Notes under the pieces: model-generated | Databases searched by the model: none | Told to the model about the DNA's origin: nothing | What the model saw: the letters and a program-made list of their open reading frames with translations, nothing else | Made by a program: the position numbers and the translations under genes | Part shown: positions 9,968-22,602 of the stretch, piece by piece | How the letters are laid out: each line of letters begins with the position of its first letter | Numbering within the stretch: the first letter of the stretch is position 1 | Assembly: GCA_034770075.1 (NCBI GenBank) | Contig: JAVJAP010000143.1 | Coordinates: forward strand, 1,364,001 to 1,428,000 | DNA length: 64,000 bases | Reading direction: 5' to 3' | Origin: Aralia elata | Taxonomy: Eukaryota; Streptophyta; Magnoliopsida; Apiales; Araliaceae

Positions 9968-12900
9968 TGTAATATTCCGAACCCTAATAAGATTTGTATA
10001 TGTAAATTATGTGTTTATTAAATGAAATTTCATGTATCGACTTTGTGTTATGTGATTGTATATTTTATTAAAGAATTAGGTCAAATAAATTTTTTTTCTG
10101 AAGCTGCTTAGTCGTGCTTACACGAACAAAATAATTTGTCGTGCTTCCGACGATTTCACCGGGAAGCGTCTCGGCAAATTATTTTTGTAAGCTACTGTGT
10201 CGTGCTTGGAAATGACAAAGTGAATTGTCGTGCTTCGTAGTTAATATAATATTATATTAACTGATAAAAATCTAAAATAAGTTAAATAGGGTTTAAAATG
10301 ATAAACTGAATTAGAAACCCTAATTTGAAAATCCTAATTGGTAAAAGTTGTCTGAATTGGTAAATCAAAACACTAATTATTACATAAGAGTCTTAATTGA
10401 TATAATTAAATTCTAAGTAATAAATCATAACATTAATTAAGAATTATTTAACTTATATTAAAACCCTAATTGAAGATTTAAACCCTAATTCATGAATTAG
10501 GAAACCCTAAACCCTAATTACGAAATCCTAATCCTAATTAGGTTATCTAAACTTTAATTTATGAAATGTAAAACCTTAATTATGATATATAACCTTAAGT
10601 AAGGTATTACTAAACATAATTAACATCTTAAACATGATTAGCAAAAATCTAATTTTTAATTAGTAAAGAAATAAATCAAAAATAAAAGCATTAACTAATG
10701 AGAACAAGATAGGAATGTAAGATCAAATATTTTTCTAACTCTCTAGCATAAGCAGGTCAATTGAATCAGACCATAGCAGCACAAGTATCAAGGCAAGATT
10801 TTTGTGGACGCAAAATTTGGACAAAAACCTTAAAAGCCCTAATTTGCAAATGCTACAAATAGAACATCAAACTAACCATTAGACCTACGAATTTACAAAG
10901 CCTAAACACTTATAATCATACCATATTAAGCCTCTGCAAGTGTAAGATCAGAATCAGAAGTCAGAAATCAAAAATTGAAGATAAAGGTGCAAAAACCCTA
11001 ATCTTATGCTAGATCTTCAAGGTTTAATTAGATGTTATGTTTTAGTGTTTAGGAATGCTTAATAATATGTTATTAAGTGATCTGGGCGGTTAAATCATGT
11101 TTCCATACCATCTAGATATCAAAATTAGGCAAAAATAGTTAACTGTTCTTGGCAGTCAAGAACAGTCTGACAAGGCTTTTTGTCAGAGATTTTGATCCGC
11201 TTAAAATATTTGTTTGATGTGTTTTAAAGCATGAATTTGTAGTATGCCATGTTATCTATGATATCCAATTGGTAGAAGGCTAAAGGAAGATATTAATGGT
11301 CAAAATCCATTGACCGACCATGGGAGAATGATTTCTGGGTAACCCAAAAATCATATGAACACGCTGACAGAGTCTGACAAGATTTTGTCAAGCCTAGATC
11401 TTGGCCACATGATAAATTTTATGAAGTTTTACGAGTTGTATATGTTCTATGCCATGTAATCTACAAGTATAAATCGATTAAACACATTAAGCTAACGTAG
11501 AATCAAAGTTATTAGCGGTCAAACCACGTTGACCGACCATGACTGGATGAGTTTCTAGGTAACCTAGAAACTCAAGAACAGTTGATCCGACTAGTTTGAC
11601 TTGACCAAATCTTGATCATGTGATGTTGTATAACCCAAACAAACACATGTCGTTACTCTCTACCATGTGTGCTATAACGAGCAACAAAGATTGAACACAA
11701 ACAATAAATCAACTGGAATTAATTTGAGGTCAAAAGTCCCAATTGGACCATGACCGACTGTTCTTCAATGAAGAACACCTTTAGCGACAGTCTTCATCCC
11801 AAAGCCTAGAAAACTAAGAAACTATGTAGTCCGTCGCTAAAGCCCTTTTGCAACGGTTTTAAATAAAAAAATTAATAAATAATTAATAAAATTATAAATA
11901 AATATTAGAAAATTCATAATAATTAATAATTAAATATTAAAAATTCATTTTAAATTATTTTTATTATTCTGATATAAATTTTAATAATTATTTAATTTAA
12001 TTAAATATTATATTATTTAATAAATATATTAAATAAATAATTTAAAAATGATATTAATGTATTTAAATTAGTTTAAATGATAATTAAATCATTTAAAAAT
12101 ATTACTAACTTTTCAAAATTATTATAAATAATAAATAAATTATTTTAAATAATATACTAAGTAATTAAAAATATTATAAATGATAATTAAATCATTTAAA
12201 TATTAAACTAAGTTTTAAAAATTATTATAAATAATACTTACATCATTTAAATGATAAAATAAATTCTAAAAATATTATTAATGATAAAATAAATCATTTA
12301 AATAATATTCTATCTTTCTAAAAATATTATAAATGATAAATAAATTATTTAAATAATATTTTAAGTACCTAAAATTATTCTAAATGATAAATAAATCATT
12401 TAAATAACATATTAATGTTTTAAAAATATTCTAAATGATAATTAAATCATTTAAAACTATTCTTAAGCTTGGAAAATTATTTAAAAATATTTTTAAGCTT
12501 ATAAAAATTATTTAAAAATAATATTAAGCTTCTAAAAGTGTTATAAATAATAATTAAATTATCTAGACTAATAATTAAGCTTCCAAATAAAGTTTTATTG
12601 AACACTTATGTGTTTAGTTATCTATTGATGTGACCAAGGTACCGAATCAACGTCGGACCTTAACGAAACTTGTCTTGATTAACTTAATACATGTTATTAT
12701 AAGTTTTAACGCTTATTATTGGTGTACATAGAGTACGTACGCTGATACATCGTGTTAAGGTTAATTAAAGGATCTACGCTAAGGCAAGTCTTCTAACCTT
12801 GTTATATTTAAGCAAGTATTATACATCTTGCTATCAATTGTTACAAAGTTATTGCTTCTTGTTCAGCATAACTTAAGAAATGAATCATTATTCATATATT

Positions 12901-13906
12901 GCTTGATGAAGCTTAAATTATTGTGTCAAACCAAATTATTTTGATACGACATCTTATATTGAGAAATGGAACACCTTGATGTAAGGTGAACTGAAACACC
13001 TTAATGTAAGGTGGTAAATGTTGATTATATATCGACATAAATTGTAGGATGATATGCATACTCCTAGGGTATTGGTTAGGCTGATCCCCTACCAGATATC
13101 TGAAATCAAGCTTTTCTAAGTCATTGAAGACTAATAGAACTGATTGAAACACATGGTTCACGTACAAAACCCTCAGTTATATATCATTGACATCTTTCAA
13201 ATCAAACACATTGTGTTTATATTTTTAAATGAACTTGCTAAGTATTTGTAGCTCATTCTTGCATATATCTTCTTTTGCAGTTTTAAATGATAATCCCGGC
13301 ACTTCTGGAACAGACAAAGGAAAAGGCCATGTTAATTAGTTTTAATTTCTGTTTTGAATAATTCAAGTCTTTTAAAGGCTTTGTTGTAATAACTTAGTAC
13401 TGAGAACGATGTAACCGAACTTAATGATATGAAATATATTATCATATTTTATTATATCGAATGTGTTATACTCTGATCTTTACATTATTTAGCATAGTTG
13501 TACTAAGTAAATACAGTATCTATATGAACTATACATCTGAATGAGGGTATTTGAATGATATTGAGAGTCCTATAAGCTCTGAGGTTACACTTAATGAGTG
13601 ACGGTAAGGTGCCACCTTTACCGGAATGTGCCCCTCAGTTCTATGGACAATCTTATCGTTAATACTGTGAATGTTAGATAGATAGGGAATGTCGATATGA
13701 AAGAGATATTCATAAGGTATGAATCTATACATCCAAGTGAGGGTATCCAAACACAGTGAACGTTCTGGCAAGAATTAGTATCTGTTATGGGATACTGTGA
13801 ACCTTGGATAGATAGAAGTCATATATTATCGAATATTTATAGTTAAATAGTTTCACGTGAGCACCAAATCTGTTACAGGGAGTGTAGAGAATTTGGGGGC
13901 GTCACA
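9968..13906 (+). mobile_element. Probable solo LTR, 3.9 kb, duplication GACTG
   Basis: Starts TGTAATATTCCG, ends ...GGGGGCGTCACA, and is flanked on both sides by GACTG (9963-9967 and 13907-13911). No repeated end region, primer-binding site or coding sequence was found inside, so it is most simply a solo LTR left by LTR-LTR recombination. Its last 15 bp resemble the last 15 bp of the chromovirus LTR it sits in, suggesting a related family in opposite orientation. Content: repeated CCCTAAT phrases at 10290-10560, four GTCGTGCTT repeats at 10110-10240, and an extremely AT-rich tract at 11860-12600 built from imperfect ATAAATAATTT units. Confidence 0.7.
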
Positions 13907-14439
13907 GACTGAATCTCAAAGGCATACAATCGAATAAACTCTGTATAACTGAAGTATTACTTAAAAGAAATTAGGATAACACATTTGAATTCATGAACTT
14001 GAATGAATTATGGTAAAGAACTTGATCAATATAAAGTAGAGTATAGAAACTTGCATAAAAGAGAGATAGGGTTTAAGAACTTGTGTAATTGAAATCAAGT
14101 TAAGGTAGGAAACTTGCTTTCAACGAAATAAAAAGATTAAGGGTAGAAAACTTGCCTCGTGCGTAGATTATAATTTAAAATTCACGTTCCTTAATCAACC
14201 TATACATTTCGTTTATAAAGTAGTAACAATAATTAGTTACAATATTATAAACACTTCAAGATTCACTTTCATCCAATCTCATTTTAATATCTCAATTATC
14301 ACCGGATAATTAATAGGTATTTGCTTATCATCCATCATAGTATCTTATTATTCATTTAATACATTAGTCTAAGCTTTAAACATGCACATGGTAACATAAC
14401 ATGAGCACAAAGAAAGAAGAAAAATTTTCATTTCCTGTT

Positions 14440-14600
14440 CCACCGCGGGGGCGGTGGTTTCCTTCACAAATTTCTCGTCGGGGCGAGGCTGCTGTCGGGG
14501 CAGTAGAATTTAGTTTAATTTGGGCGCCGGGGCGAGGACACCCCGGGGCAACAAAACCAGTTCATTTATACCGTCGGGGCGCTAATCCTAGTGTATTTCC
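14440..14600. repeat. GC-dyad cluster, CGGGGC core, chromovirus 3' LTR
   Basis: Modules in order: CCACCGC/GCGGTGG (14440-14457), CTCGTC-GG-GGCGAG (14474-14487), CTGTC-GG-GGCAG (14492-14503), then weaker copies near 14525, 14545, 14574 and 14602. The core is shared while the arms differ and remain complementary, apart from a T opposite G in two modules. They fall in a 180-bp GC-rich island. Confidence 0.75.
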
Positions 14601-15872
14601 ACCGTCGGGGCGGTGGACTCAAAACCCAGTTCCTGTAGTTCGCGAAGAACATAGAAAAATACCAAATTTGGCCAAAGTTTTTCACAATTCACGAGTTTAA
14701 TTACTACCCATTCATCATATGTGTTATAAAATTAAAACCCATTATATACACAATGATTTTAATATCATAAACAATCTAAATAACCAATTTAAAGGCTAAA
14801 AATTCATTGTTTATGCTTTATGCTTGTATTTTAATACAGTTAGCGTAATTAATCAAAGTGAATTCGTTTCTTAACCAATTCAATCCGTTTAACTTTTGTT
14901 TTCTTCATTTTTACATACATAAACATAATCAATTATCAATTTAACCGATTAACATGCAAAACAAGCATCAATTTCATACATTTAAGCCATATTCGTATCT
15001 TACTACTCTGTAAATTCCAGAACTCTAATATAAACATGATTTCATGGATTTAATTACTCTAAATCACATATAAATCATATAAAATACATTTATGCATGTT
15101 TACAAACATCTAACATCAAGTTATTAAAAATTTAGCCTTCGAATTCAGATTACAGAAAACTTAAAATATACGTTCATGGAGTAAAACTTAAAAGAACATG
15201 AATTAAAGTTTGAATTCAAGGAATTACCTTGATTAGTGCTTAGATTATGCAACAAATGACAGGATTTCTTCTCAATTCTCTAATTTTCTCACAATTCTCT
15301 CTTTTTCTCTTTGAGTTCTCTGACTTGCGTTAGAAAAATAATGCGTGAAAGGAAGAACTGACACAATATAGATGTCAGTTAATCCCATAATGGGTTAACT
15401 GACTCCAACTCCCACTAAAGCCTCGTTTGGTTTGCCTATTAAAGCTCTTCTTTTGGTTTATTTTAATTATCTAGTTTATTATATAGTTTAATGTCACATA
15501 TTTAATTAACTAAATAATCTTATTTAAATCAATTAAATAAAATAGAATAATTCCACATTAAATCACGTAGTCACATAATTAAAATTCTCATTTATCGATT
15601 ATAACAAATTATTAAATCTCTAGTTAATTATTAAATTAATTAGAAATAACATTATACTTATTTAAATAATGCATTTAATCAAATATGCTCAATTAAACAC
15701 ATACTTGAATATAAAATTCTCCACATTAATTTAACTAATGTAACACATATAATTAAATTAATCTACCACAAATTCATCAATTAATTATTTAATTCAATAA
15801 TTAAATCATCGAAAAATATTTATTTAATTCAATAAATATTTAAATTAAATTACAAAAATCTCGTTCGTCACA

Positions 15873-16060
15873 TCTTTCCCCCTTAAAAGGATTTTGTCCC
15901 CAGAATCAGGACTCAATTAATTCATCCCGTTACATCCCCCCCCCCTTTTACAAAGATTCTGTCCCTAGAATCGCTACACATAGACTAAGCAAATAGCTGT
16001 GGATAATTTCTCATCATCTGATCTTCGAGTTCCCACGTAGCTTCTTTAGCATTGTGGTTC
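15873..16060 (-). pseudogene. Chromodomain C-terminus and polypurine tract of the chromovirus
   Basis: On the minus strand, 16060-15985 reads NHNAKEATWELEDQMMRNYP then QLFA and stop, the end of an integrase chromodomain. Its N-terminal partner lies more than 41 kb away at 57259 and upstream, ending in VIWRN at the other side of the Athila-like insertion. Downstream on the minus strand is a long G run (about 15935-15948), then the tract at 15873-15890 (GGGGGAAAGA on the minus strand) abutting the LTR start. This split codon region is the strongest evidence for the outermost nesting. Confidence 0.9.
16056..16060 (+). other. Target-site duplication GGTTC, left copy
   Basis: GGTTC here and again at 57254-57258 flank the Athila-like element. 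Removing one copy and everything between restores continuous chromodomain codons of the host chromovirus. Confidence 0.9.
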
Positions 16061-16333
16061 TGATGAGTAGGTTTCATACCTACTTATTGGGTATTAACTT
16101 GCTTCAATTATTACTATACTCTTAGCTCCAAAGTGTGTTTTCATACATTTTCTGTCTTATTTTAGGTAATGCATCTCAATTTGCATTCTATGGCATTTGC
16201 ACAATTAAAAAGTGACTTGACACGAGTTACGAGGCATATGTTGTTTGGGAATTAAATGAATGAAAGATGCTAGCACAGTGCGCGAGAATCGAGAGGACAG
16301 CTTGAAGGAAGCAGTGCAGCAACCTGACAGAGA

Positions 16334-16487
16334 GCGCAGCTGCGCCCATGCCCTGCGCCCATAAGCTGCCCAGCGCAGTTGCGCCCAGTTTAGCCTTGAG
16401 GCCGGCGCAACTGCTCCCAACCCTGCCTGTTGAATCTTCTAGCGCGCAGCTGCGCCCATTTCAAGCAGTATCCAGGCGCAGCTGCGC
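16334..16487. repeat. GC-dyad cluster, GCGCAGCTGCGC type
   Basis: The perfect 12-bp palindrome GCGCAGCTGCGC occurs at 16334-16345, 16444-16455 and 16476-16487. A one-base variant, GCGCAGTTGCGC, is at 16373-16384, and half-sites are near 16352 and 16405. Most are followed by CCCA. The same palindrome recurs inside the element's own gag at 55012 and 55044. Confidence 0.9.
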
Positions 16488-16586
16488 TCGTCGCAAGCCC
16501 GCCATGCAGACCACGTTTCAGACAGCTATGCAGGCTAGCCAAAAACATGCAATGCCAGGTTCTTAGAAAATTAGTGGAATGATATT

Positions 16587-19471
16587 TGTAACGACCCCGA
16601 AATTCATACAATCCAACTCTTCACTTCGGTCGTTAACAATACATCTTCATTCTGACTTTACAATATTATTCAATGATATACTTATTAAAATGCAGAATAA
16701 TTTTTAAATTTTCTATTACAAATCATTCTCGATCCCAAAATTCTCAACCTTTATATCTAAATATCTTAGAATCATGTTAATATCATGATTCACCTTATCA
16801 AACTTATTATAAAAATTTACATCTCAATACAAACTTTACAACTTAACGTAAATACATTTATCAAAATATTAACATAACTCGTGTAATAAGTTCAACGAAA
16901 ACATTTAATCTTCATGCATCACTTTGATCCACGTCATTGGATAGCACATAACGTTACCTTGTATCTTTAACCTGCAAAAATGGTTATTTGAAAGGATGAG
17001 CTCGACAGCTTAGCATATCTAACAGTTTTCATGCATCACGTAGCACATAATAACATGCTCAACATACATCTCCAAAATTATTACACCAGTTTAACATACA
17101 TTCGACAACTCATGTAACAAGTATAAAGATTGAGTTCCTTACTCAACCAACATTCTTTATTCAATCAATAGTCATAAGTTGACTATAACATTTCATGCTG
17201 ACAATGCATGCAATTGATCATGTGATTGCAAAATAAATTTAACATAATTTAATAACAAGTTCACATAGCAAATAGGAACTGAAAGACTTGCCTGATTCGT
17301 AGATTACCAATTACCATAATCAGCTTATACTTATCTACATTTCACGCATCCTACATGACATATAATCATGCACAATATTTATTAGTCGCATATCAATATT
17401 TAGTATTAACACTACTTTACAATTCATAAACCTTCATTTCATTCTCCATAAAATTCTCAACTTAGAAATTAAGTTCTCCTTGTAAACCTTCATTTTATTG
17501 TGTCCCACTTTAATCGACACTTGACATTTAATTTAGTCTTAAACTCTTCTTTACATTAGACGTATAATGTTTATTAACACTACTTAAGCTAATCTTTGGC
17601 TTGCTACAATACTTCAGGATTCCTTCACATCCAATCTCATTTTAATATTCTAATTGTCATAAGAAAATAAATGGGCAATTGCTTACAACATCACAGTATC
17701 TTAACATTCATTTAATACATTAATCCAAGCTTTAAACGCATATATGATGACATAGCTTGGCCACAAAGAAAAAGAAATATTTTTTTTAATTCCTGTTCCA
17801 CCGCCAGGGCGGTGGTTCCTTTTACAAAGTTACCGCCGGGGCGAGGCTACCGCTGGGGCGAGTATTCTAGTTCACTTTTGTCGTCGGGGCGACTATACCG
17901 CCGGGACGGTGAACTCAGTTCATTTCTACCGCGGGGGAGGTGAACCTGAAACTCGACTTCTGCAGTTCGCGAACTGCAGAACATTCAAAGCCAAAAACTC
18001 CAAATTTCTTATTCATACATCACATTACACATACCCAATTACTGTAATTCATATATAATCGTTACCCAAACCTTCTAGCACGATTCTAACATGTTAAGCA
18101 ACTTTAACAACCAATTTCAAGCCTTAAAAATCAATATTCATGTTAGTTTTACAAACTTTTATAATTTAGCGTAATCGATCACTACGGATTTGTTATCCAA
18201 CCAAATTGGTCCGTTCAACTTTCGTTGTTTTCGTTTTTCAACGCATAACAATAATCCATTATCAATTTACAATTTATACCTTGAATTAATAACTAATTTT
18301 AAACCCAAAATAGGCCATAATGCACATATATCAATAAAAATCAAGTTCTTCATCTTTTATGCATAAACATGAATTTGATTACTGAAACTCAATTACAAAC
18401 ATCATAGAATGGATTATATATACTCAAGAACACAAATATAAGAAATTTCTTCAGCAAATGTATCATCAAAACTAATTTCATAGTGAAGAACTCAAAGGAA
18501 ATAAAAATACAAAGGTTTAGAGTTATTTTATACCTCTTTCTAAGCAAATAATTTCTTCCTCTTTGATTTTTCCAAAACTCCTCACCAATTCACAGAGTGT
18601 TTTCTTCTCTCAATTTCAATTTCTCTCATTCTTTGCTCTTTTTGGTTTACAAAGCTAACTGATGAAAACTAACTTGCGTGATAATAAGTTGGGAGTTTCC
18701 TGCAGTTAGGAAATACTAAGGGTCTCTATGCCTCGTTTGGCTAGAACCTAAAAACCCCCTTTTTAACTTATTTTAATAATCTTTTATTATAAGATATATA
18801 CTGTCACACTTTAATAAAACTTATTTTATTAATAAAAATAATTTAAACATTACTAATTAAATTATAATTCTATTTAGCTAGATTATAATTTTATTAAATA
18901 AGTCATTTTATTTAATAAAACATTAATCCTCTAATTTAATTATTAAATTAAATTAGAATATTACCATTCTATTAGCGTAACAAAAATACGCACCGACGAT
19001 AAAATTGTTTATCATCAACTACTCAATATCATCATACCTAAATAATTTCATCAAATATTTATTCTATTAAAATAAATATATATTTACATTAATTCACCAT
19101 TTTAGTTAAGTGAATTATTCACATTATTATGAAATATAATCCATAACAATTTCATTGCTAACAAGGCATAATAGTTAAAATATATTATTTCATAATATAA
19201 TTTCAACTTAATAACATTCAATTAATATTTTTTTCGTAATAATTTTATTTACTATCATCAATGGTTTAATTTATCATTAAACCTCATTTTTTCCAATATA
19301 AGAATATATATATATATATAAATATATTCCTCTTCTATATTCACACCAAATCACATATTTCATAGCATACAACACATATATAAATATATATTCGAACCTG
19401 ACACCTCTCATAATAAGAATTTTATTCGCTAAATTCTTATTTAATAATTCCTGAAAATTCGGGTTGTCACA
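16587..19471 (-). repeat. 3' LTR of the non-coding element
   Basis: 2,885 bp, no gene. Matches the other LTR to within a few percent. It has extra sequence at about 19300-19385 (TA-rich) and one extra GC module near 17850 that the right copy lacks. The GC-dyad cluster and a 24-bp perfect palindrome lie at 17798-17981. Confidence 0.85.
17798..17981. repeat. GC-dyad cluster plus 24-bp perfect palindrome
   Basis: The first module is CCACCGCC-AG-GGCGGTGG (17798-17815). Further CGGGGC-core modules are at about 17833, 17852, 17882, 17900 and 17930. The cluster ends with a 24-bp perfect palindrome at 17958-17981, centred on TTCGCGAA with CTGCAG in each arm. The corresponding first module in the other LTR (32819) has spacer GG instead of AG with the same arms. 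Confidence 0.85.
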
Positions 19472-20149
19472 TCCTTCCCTCCTTACAAGGATTCTGTCCT
19501 CGGAATCAACGAAAAATCCCTTACTCGGTTTTCACAAAAATTTCTTCCACAATATCACTAAATAACTTAACGCATTACCTTAGTGTAGGTTTTATTTCAT
19601 CACCTTCACTTAAACTTGGAATACTTCGAGTATTATATATTCCTTAGCCCTTTAACGCACTCATTGGATATCATACTCGTCGTAATCATTTAATATCCTG
19701 ATTTAGCATCGTATAAATATTCGGGATATCACATTCACCCCTTCTTCTAAGAATTTCGTCCTCGAAATTTTAATTTACTAATATTCGTTCCTTCCAGCTA
19801 CCCGAATGGACTTTACATTAATCTCAAATTATTCATTGGGTTCTATGACCAAGTTCTTTCTCTAAGGATCTTTTTAAGATCATCGCATTCTTCACATCTT
19901 CCTCTTTTAAAATTTCTCATCATTCCTCATCATCAGCTAACTTTATCTATTCCCTTTCTGGGATTTTATTCCTTTCTTGGATTTATTATAATTTGTTTAA
20001 CTTACTCATCACCACATGCCGCATTGTACAACTTATCCCTTTCTAAGAAATATCTTCCTTTCCACTTCCACCTTTCAAAAGAATAAGAATCTTCCACAAT
20101 TGTTCAATAATTGGGAAGCAGTAAGAGTAGCTCAGGAATTTAAAAGATT

Positions 20150-20490
20150 TATTCAAAAACTTTCAATATCATGGTGAGGGGTCGTAAAGACTTGAACCTT
20201 GTCCTAGGTTATCAGATATTTCTACTGTAACCTTTAATAGTCAAAGACTATGGACCATCTCTTCTCGTACTCTAGGTGATCAGCCCTTCGTACTATGTAT
20301 TGTGCACATACATATTAACGCTATTGCGTAGCCCCCATTACAGGGTTGGTTCACCTCAGATTTAATACAAATTCCGCACTAGAATAAACTGGTTTGACAT
20401 AAAATCTCAAAGAATTCTTGAACTTCATAAACATCTTTCAATAGTTGTCTAGCCGAATCAATTGGCATAGACCTTGAACAACAATTCGGA
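20150..20490. repeat. Block shared with the chromovirus LTR
   Basis: The phrases TGTCCTAGGTTATCA (here TTGTCCTAGGTTATCA), then a run naming GACTATGGACC, TCTCGTACT, GATCAGC, TGTGCACA and AGGGTTG, appear in the same order here, at 9605-9920 and at 61925-62230. In the chromovirus the block lies inside the LTR; here it lies in the interior. Confidence 0.75.
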
Positions 20491-21279
20491 CATTAGTCAA
20501 AACATTTCTTTTTAGCTAGCTTAATTGGCATATCTTTTCATAACTTAACAAAAAAAAACAAAATTCTTTTATGACGTCATGATACCGTACCGTTTAATAG
20601 TACGTTGAGGATGCCGTCATTTTAAGACTTTATCATACTGCATCATACCATAGTGGGCTGACGATCCTTCGATCACATCCAACACTAGGTTCGATTGCAT
20701 TGATGATTCCATCGTTCGAAATACATTTTGATAATTTCAAATCATTTTTATCTAGCTAAATCAATTAGCATAGACATACGAATAATAACACTTTATTTTT
20801 AAAAACTTATTGGTTCAAACATTGACCCAATATAATTTGGAGAATACAAAATTGTGAATATCAGCACGATGTCAATAAATTTCGAAAATCTAGCATAGCT
20901 AGAAGATTTGGAATATCCATTTCTCTCCATCAACTTCAATCTTTACTCCATTGCTTCATTACTCAATCATTCTATCATTCTTCAATATCATTAATGCTCT
21001 CTATACCATAACTTTTCTATACCTAATATAGTTCATCAAACTTACCACACCTTGGAAGTTCAGGAACTTACCACAATCATATGGGTTTAGGAACTTATCC
21101 TAGTCAGACCAAAATCGTCCATTCGCTGAGGGGTTCCACCATACGATTATGAGTCACAAACTTACCATAAGTATGAGTTTTAAGAACCATACATAATCTT
21201 AATATTCTCTAACTATCAAATATAAATATAAGAAAAGAATCACCTTCTCGTCATATGTATATCGATAGTGCAACACCAA

Positions 21280-21490
21280 TATTTCAATGATTATCAATAT
21301 AGGAAGCTAAGTGGTTGTCGAACTAACTCAACCTCTAATCAATATAGGAAGCTGAGCGATTGTTAAACCATGGACAAATCCCGTCCCATACCAAGATTTG
21401 TTCAACTCAACCACTATATTAATATAGGAAGCTAAGTAGTTTTCAAACCAAGCACAAATTCCCGTCCCATACCAGGAATCATACAACTCA
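21280..21490. repeat. Short interspersed repeat, three copies
   Basis: AATATAGGAAGCTAAGTGG-like units start at about 21296, 21348 and 21422. Two are followed by a second shared phrase, CCCGTCCCATACCA. Copies differ by several bases. Confidence 0.65.
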
Positions 21491-22530
21491 GCCACTAACA
21501 TGAGTCCTCAATTGAAATCCCACCTAATTTCATCTTGCTCTTAACTTAACTCTTTGCTTGATACGAATTTCTCGTATTTCATCATCCATAACTCCTCGTG
21601 AGTTTATCTCGTACTATTTCATAGTACCATCTCTTTATAGCATCATGCTACAACTATTCAATCATTTAAGATCCTTTGACATTTTACAACTTTAGCAGAT
21701 CATGTCGTGATCTCATTCTATCATCAAGTCTTCTTACGAATCTTTCTTATCTTATGATCGTCTCATCTTACGATCTTCTTTATTCTTCTTCTTTAATCAC
21801 ATTATATTATGATTAATCAACTCAGGTGTTCCCTGTTCTTTTAGCTCTTCACGTCCTTCTTTGAACCTAATCATAATCTTGTTTCACATGAATTCTCTAA
21901 ACTCTATTTGAGCTCATCTTTATCATTATATCATTCTCATCTTATAGATATCGTCTATTTATTAACACCATCTTATTACTGGAGTCAAGTAACTCCTGGT
22001 CCTCATCTTATATAACTCTTCAAGATTTTTCTTTGAATCTTCTTGTTTAAATATCAATTCTTCCTTTAAGAATCTCTAACTTCATTCATATTATTCAATA
22101 TTTTATTCGAGTTTACTTTGCGTCATTCGCATCTTCTTCTTGTAACGTTTTAGGTCTTAACTCATCTCATGCATCTATCTATATAAAAAGAATCACTTCT
22201 TAATCATACGCATCCACAATTCTATACTTGATACATATTGGGTCTCTAACAGTGTTCAGTACAACACCTAAGTGGTTTCCCACAAACAACCAACAAACTA
22301 GTTCCCGTCTCGTCTACACTGTCTTGCACAACGAGTTAGATCAGTTGCTAGTTCGTATCAACCTCCGCTCTCTGAAGGAATTATTTAGCCCAGATACCAT
22401 ACATCAACCATTAAAGAATATGACTGCACCATAATTATACTTAACTTATTATTCTTTAAACTCTCTCATCTTCACCTCTTTTCTCTAAGGTTATAGCCTA
22501 AGGTACTCGTACCTAAGGTTTCTAACCTAT

Positions 22531-22544
22531 CAGCTCTGAAACCA
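22531..22544 (-). other. Primer-binding site of the non-coding element
   Basis: The minus strand reads TGGTTTCAGAGCTG two bases after the LTR end. It differs by one base from the TGGTATCAGAGC site that pairs with initiator tRNA-Met in many plant LTR elements. Confidence 0.7.
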
Positions 22545-22602
22545 ACTGTAACGACCCCGAAATTCATACAATTCAACTCTTCACTTCGGTCGTTAACAAT
22601 AC

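Larger units (their letters stand above)
9146..15872 (-). repeat. 3' LTR of Tekay/Del-like chromovirus, split by a solo LTR
   Basis: Read on the minus strand it starts TGTGACGAACG at 15872 and ends ...GGGGGTGTCACA at 9146. It matches the 5' LTR at 61412 onwards along its length, for example 9609-9790 against 61930-62100 and 14150-14210 against 62480-62560. Without the inserted 3,939 bp and its duplicated 5 bp it is about 2.8 kb. GC dyads lie at 14440-14600. The left flank GGCGC (9141-9145) should be the target duplication; its partner is outside the window. No gene inside. Confidence 0.85.
19472..22546 (-). other. Internal region of the non-coding element
   Basis: 3.1 kb without a credible coding sequence on either strand. 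The left end is pyrimidine-rich (polypurine tract on the minus strand). 20150-20490 is homologous to part of the chromovirus LTR (9605-9920 and 61925-62230). 21280-21490 holds a short repeat. Much of the remainder is CT-rich with many TCTTC and CATCTT phrases. Confidence 0.7.

Noticed and set aside
11860..12600. Very AT-rich tract as a matrix attachment region or origin
   Set aside because: AT content alone does not support this; it lies within a solo LTR and has no further signature.
14401..14700. 99-codon plus-strand open frame
   Set aside because: Falls on the GC-dyad island of the chromovirus LTR, opposite to element orientation, with no homologue recognised.
16205..16611. Overlapping open frames on both strands
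   Set aside because: They result from the stop-poor GC-dyad cluster in the Athila-like LTR.
22228..22434. Possible 68-codon gene in the non-coding element
   Set aside because: No recognisable motif, and isolated in a long non-coding interior.
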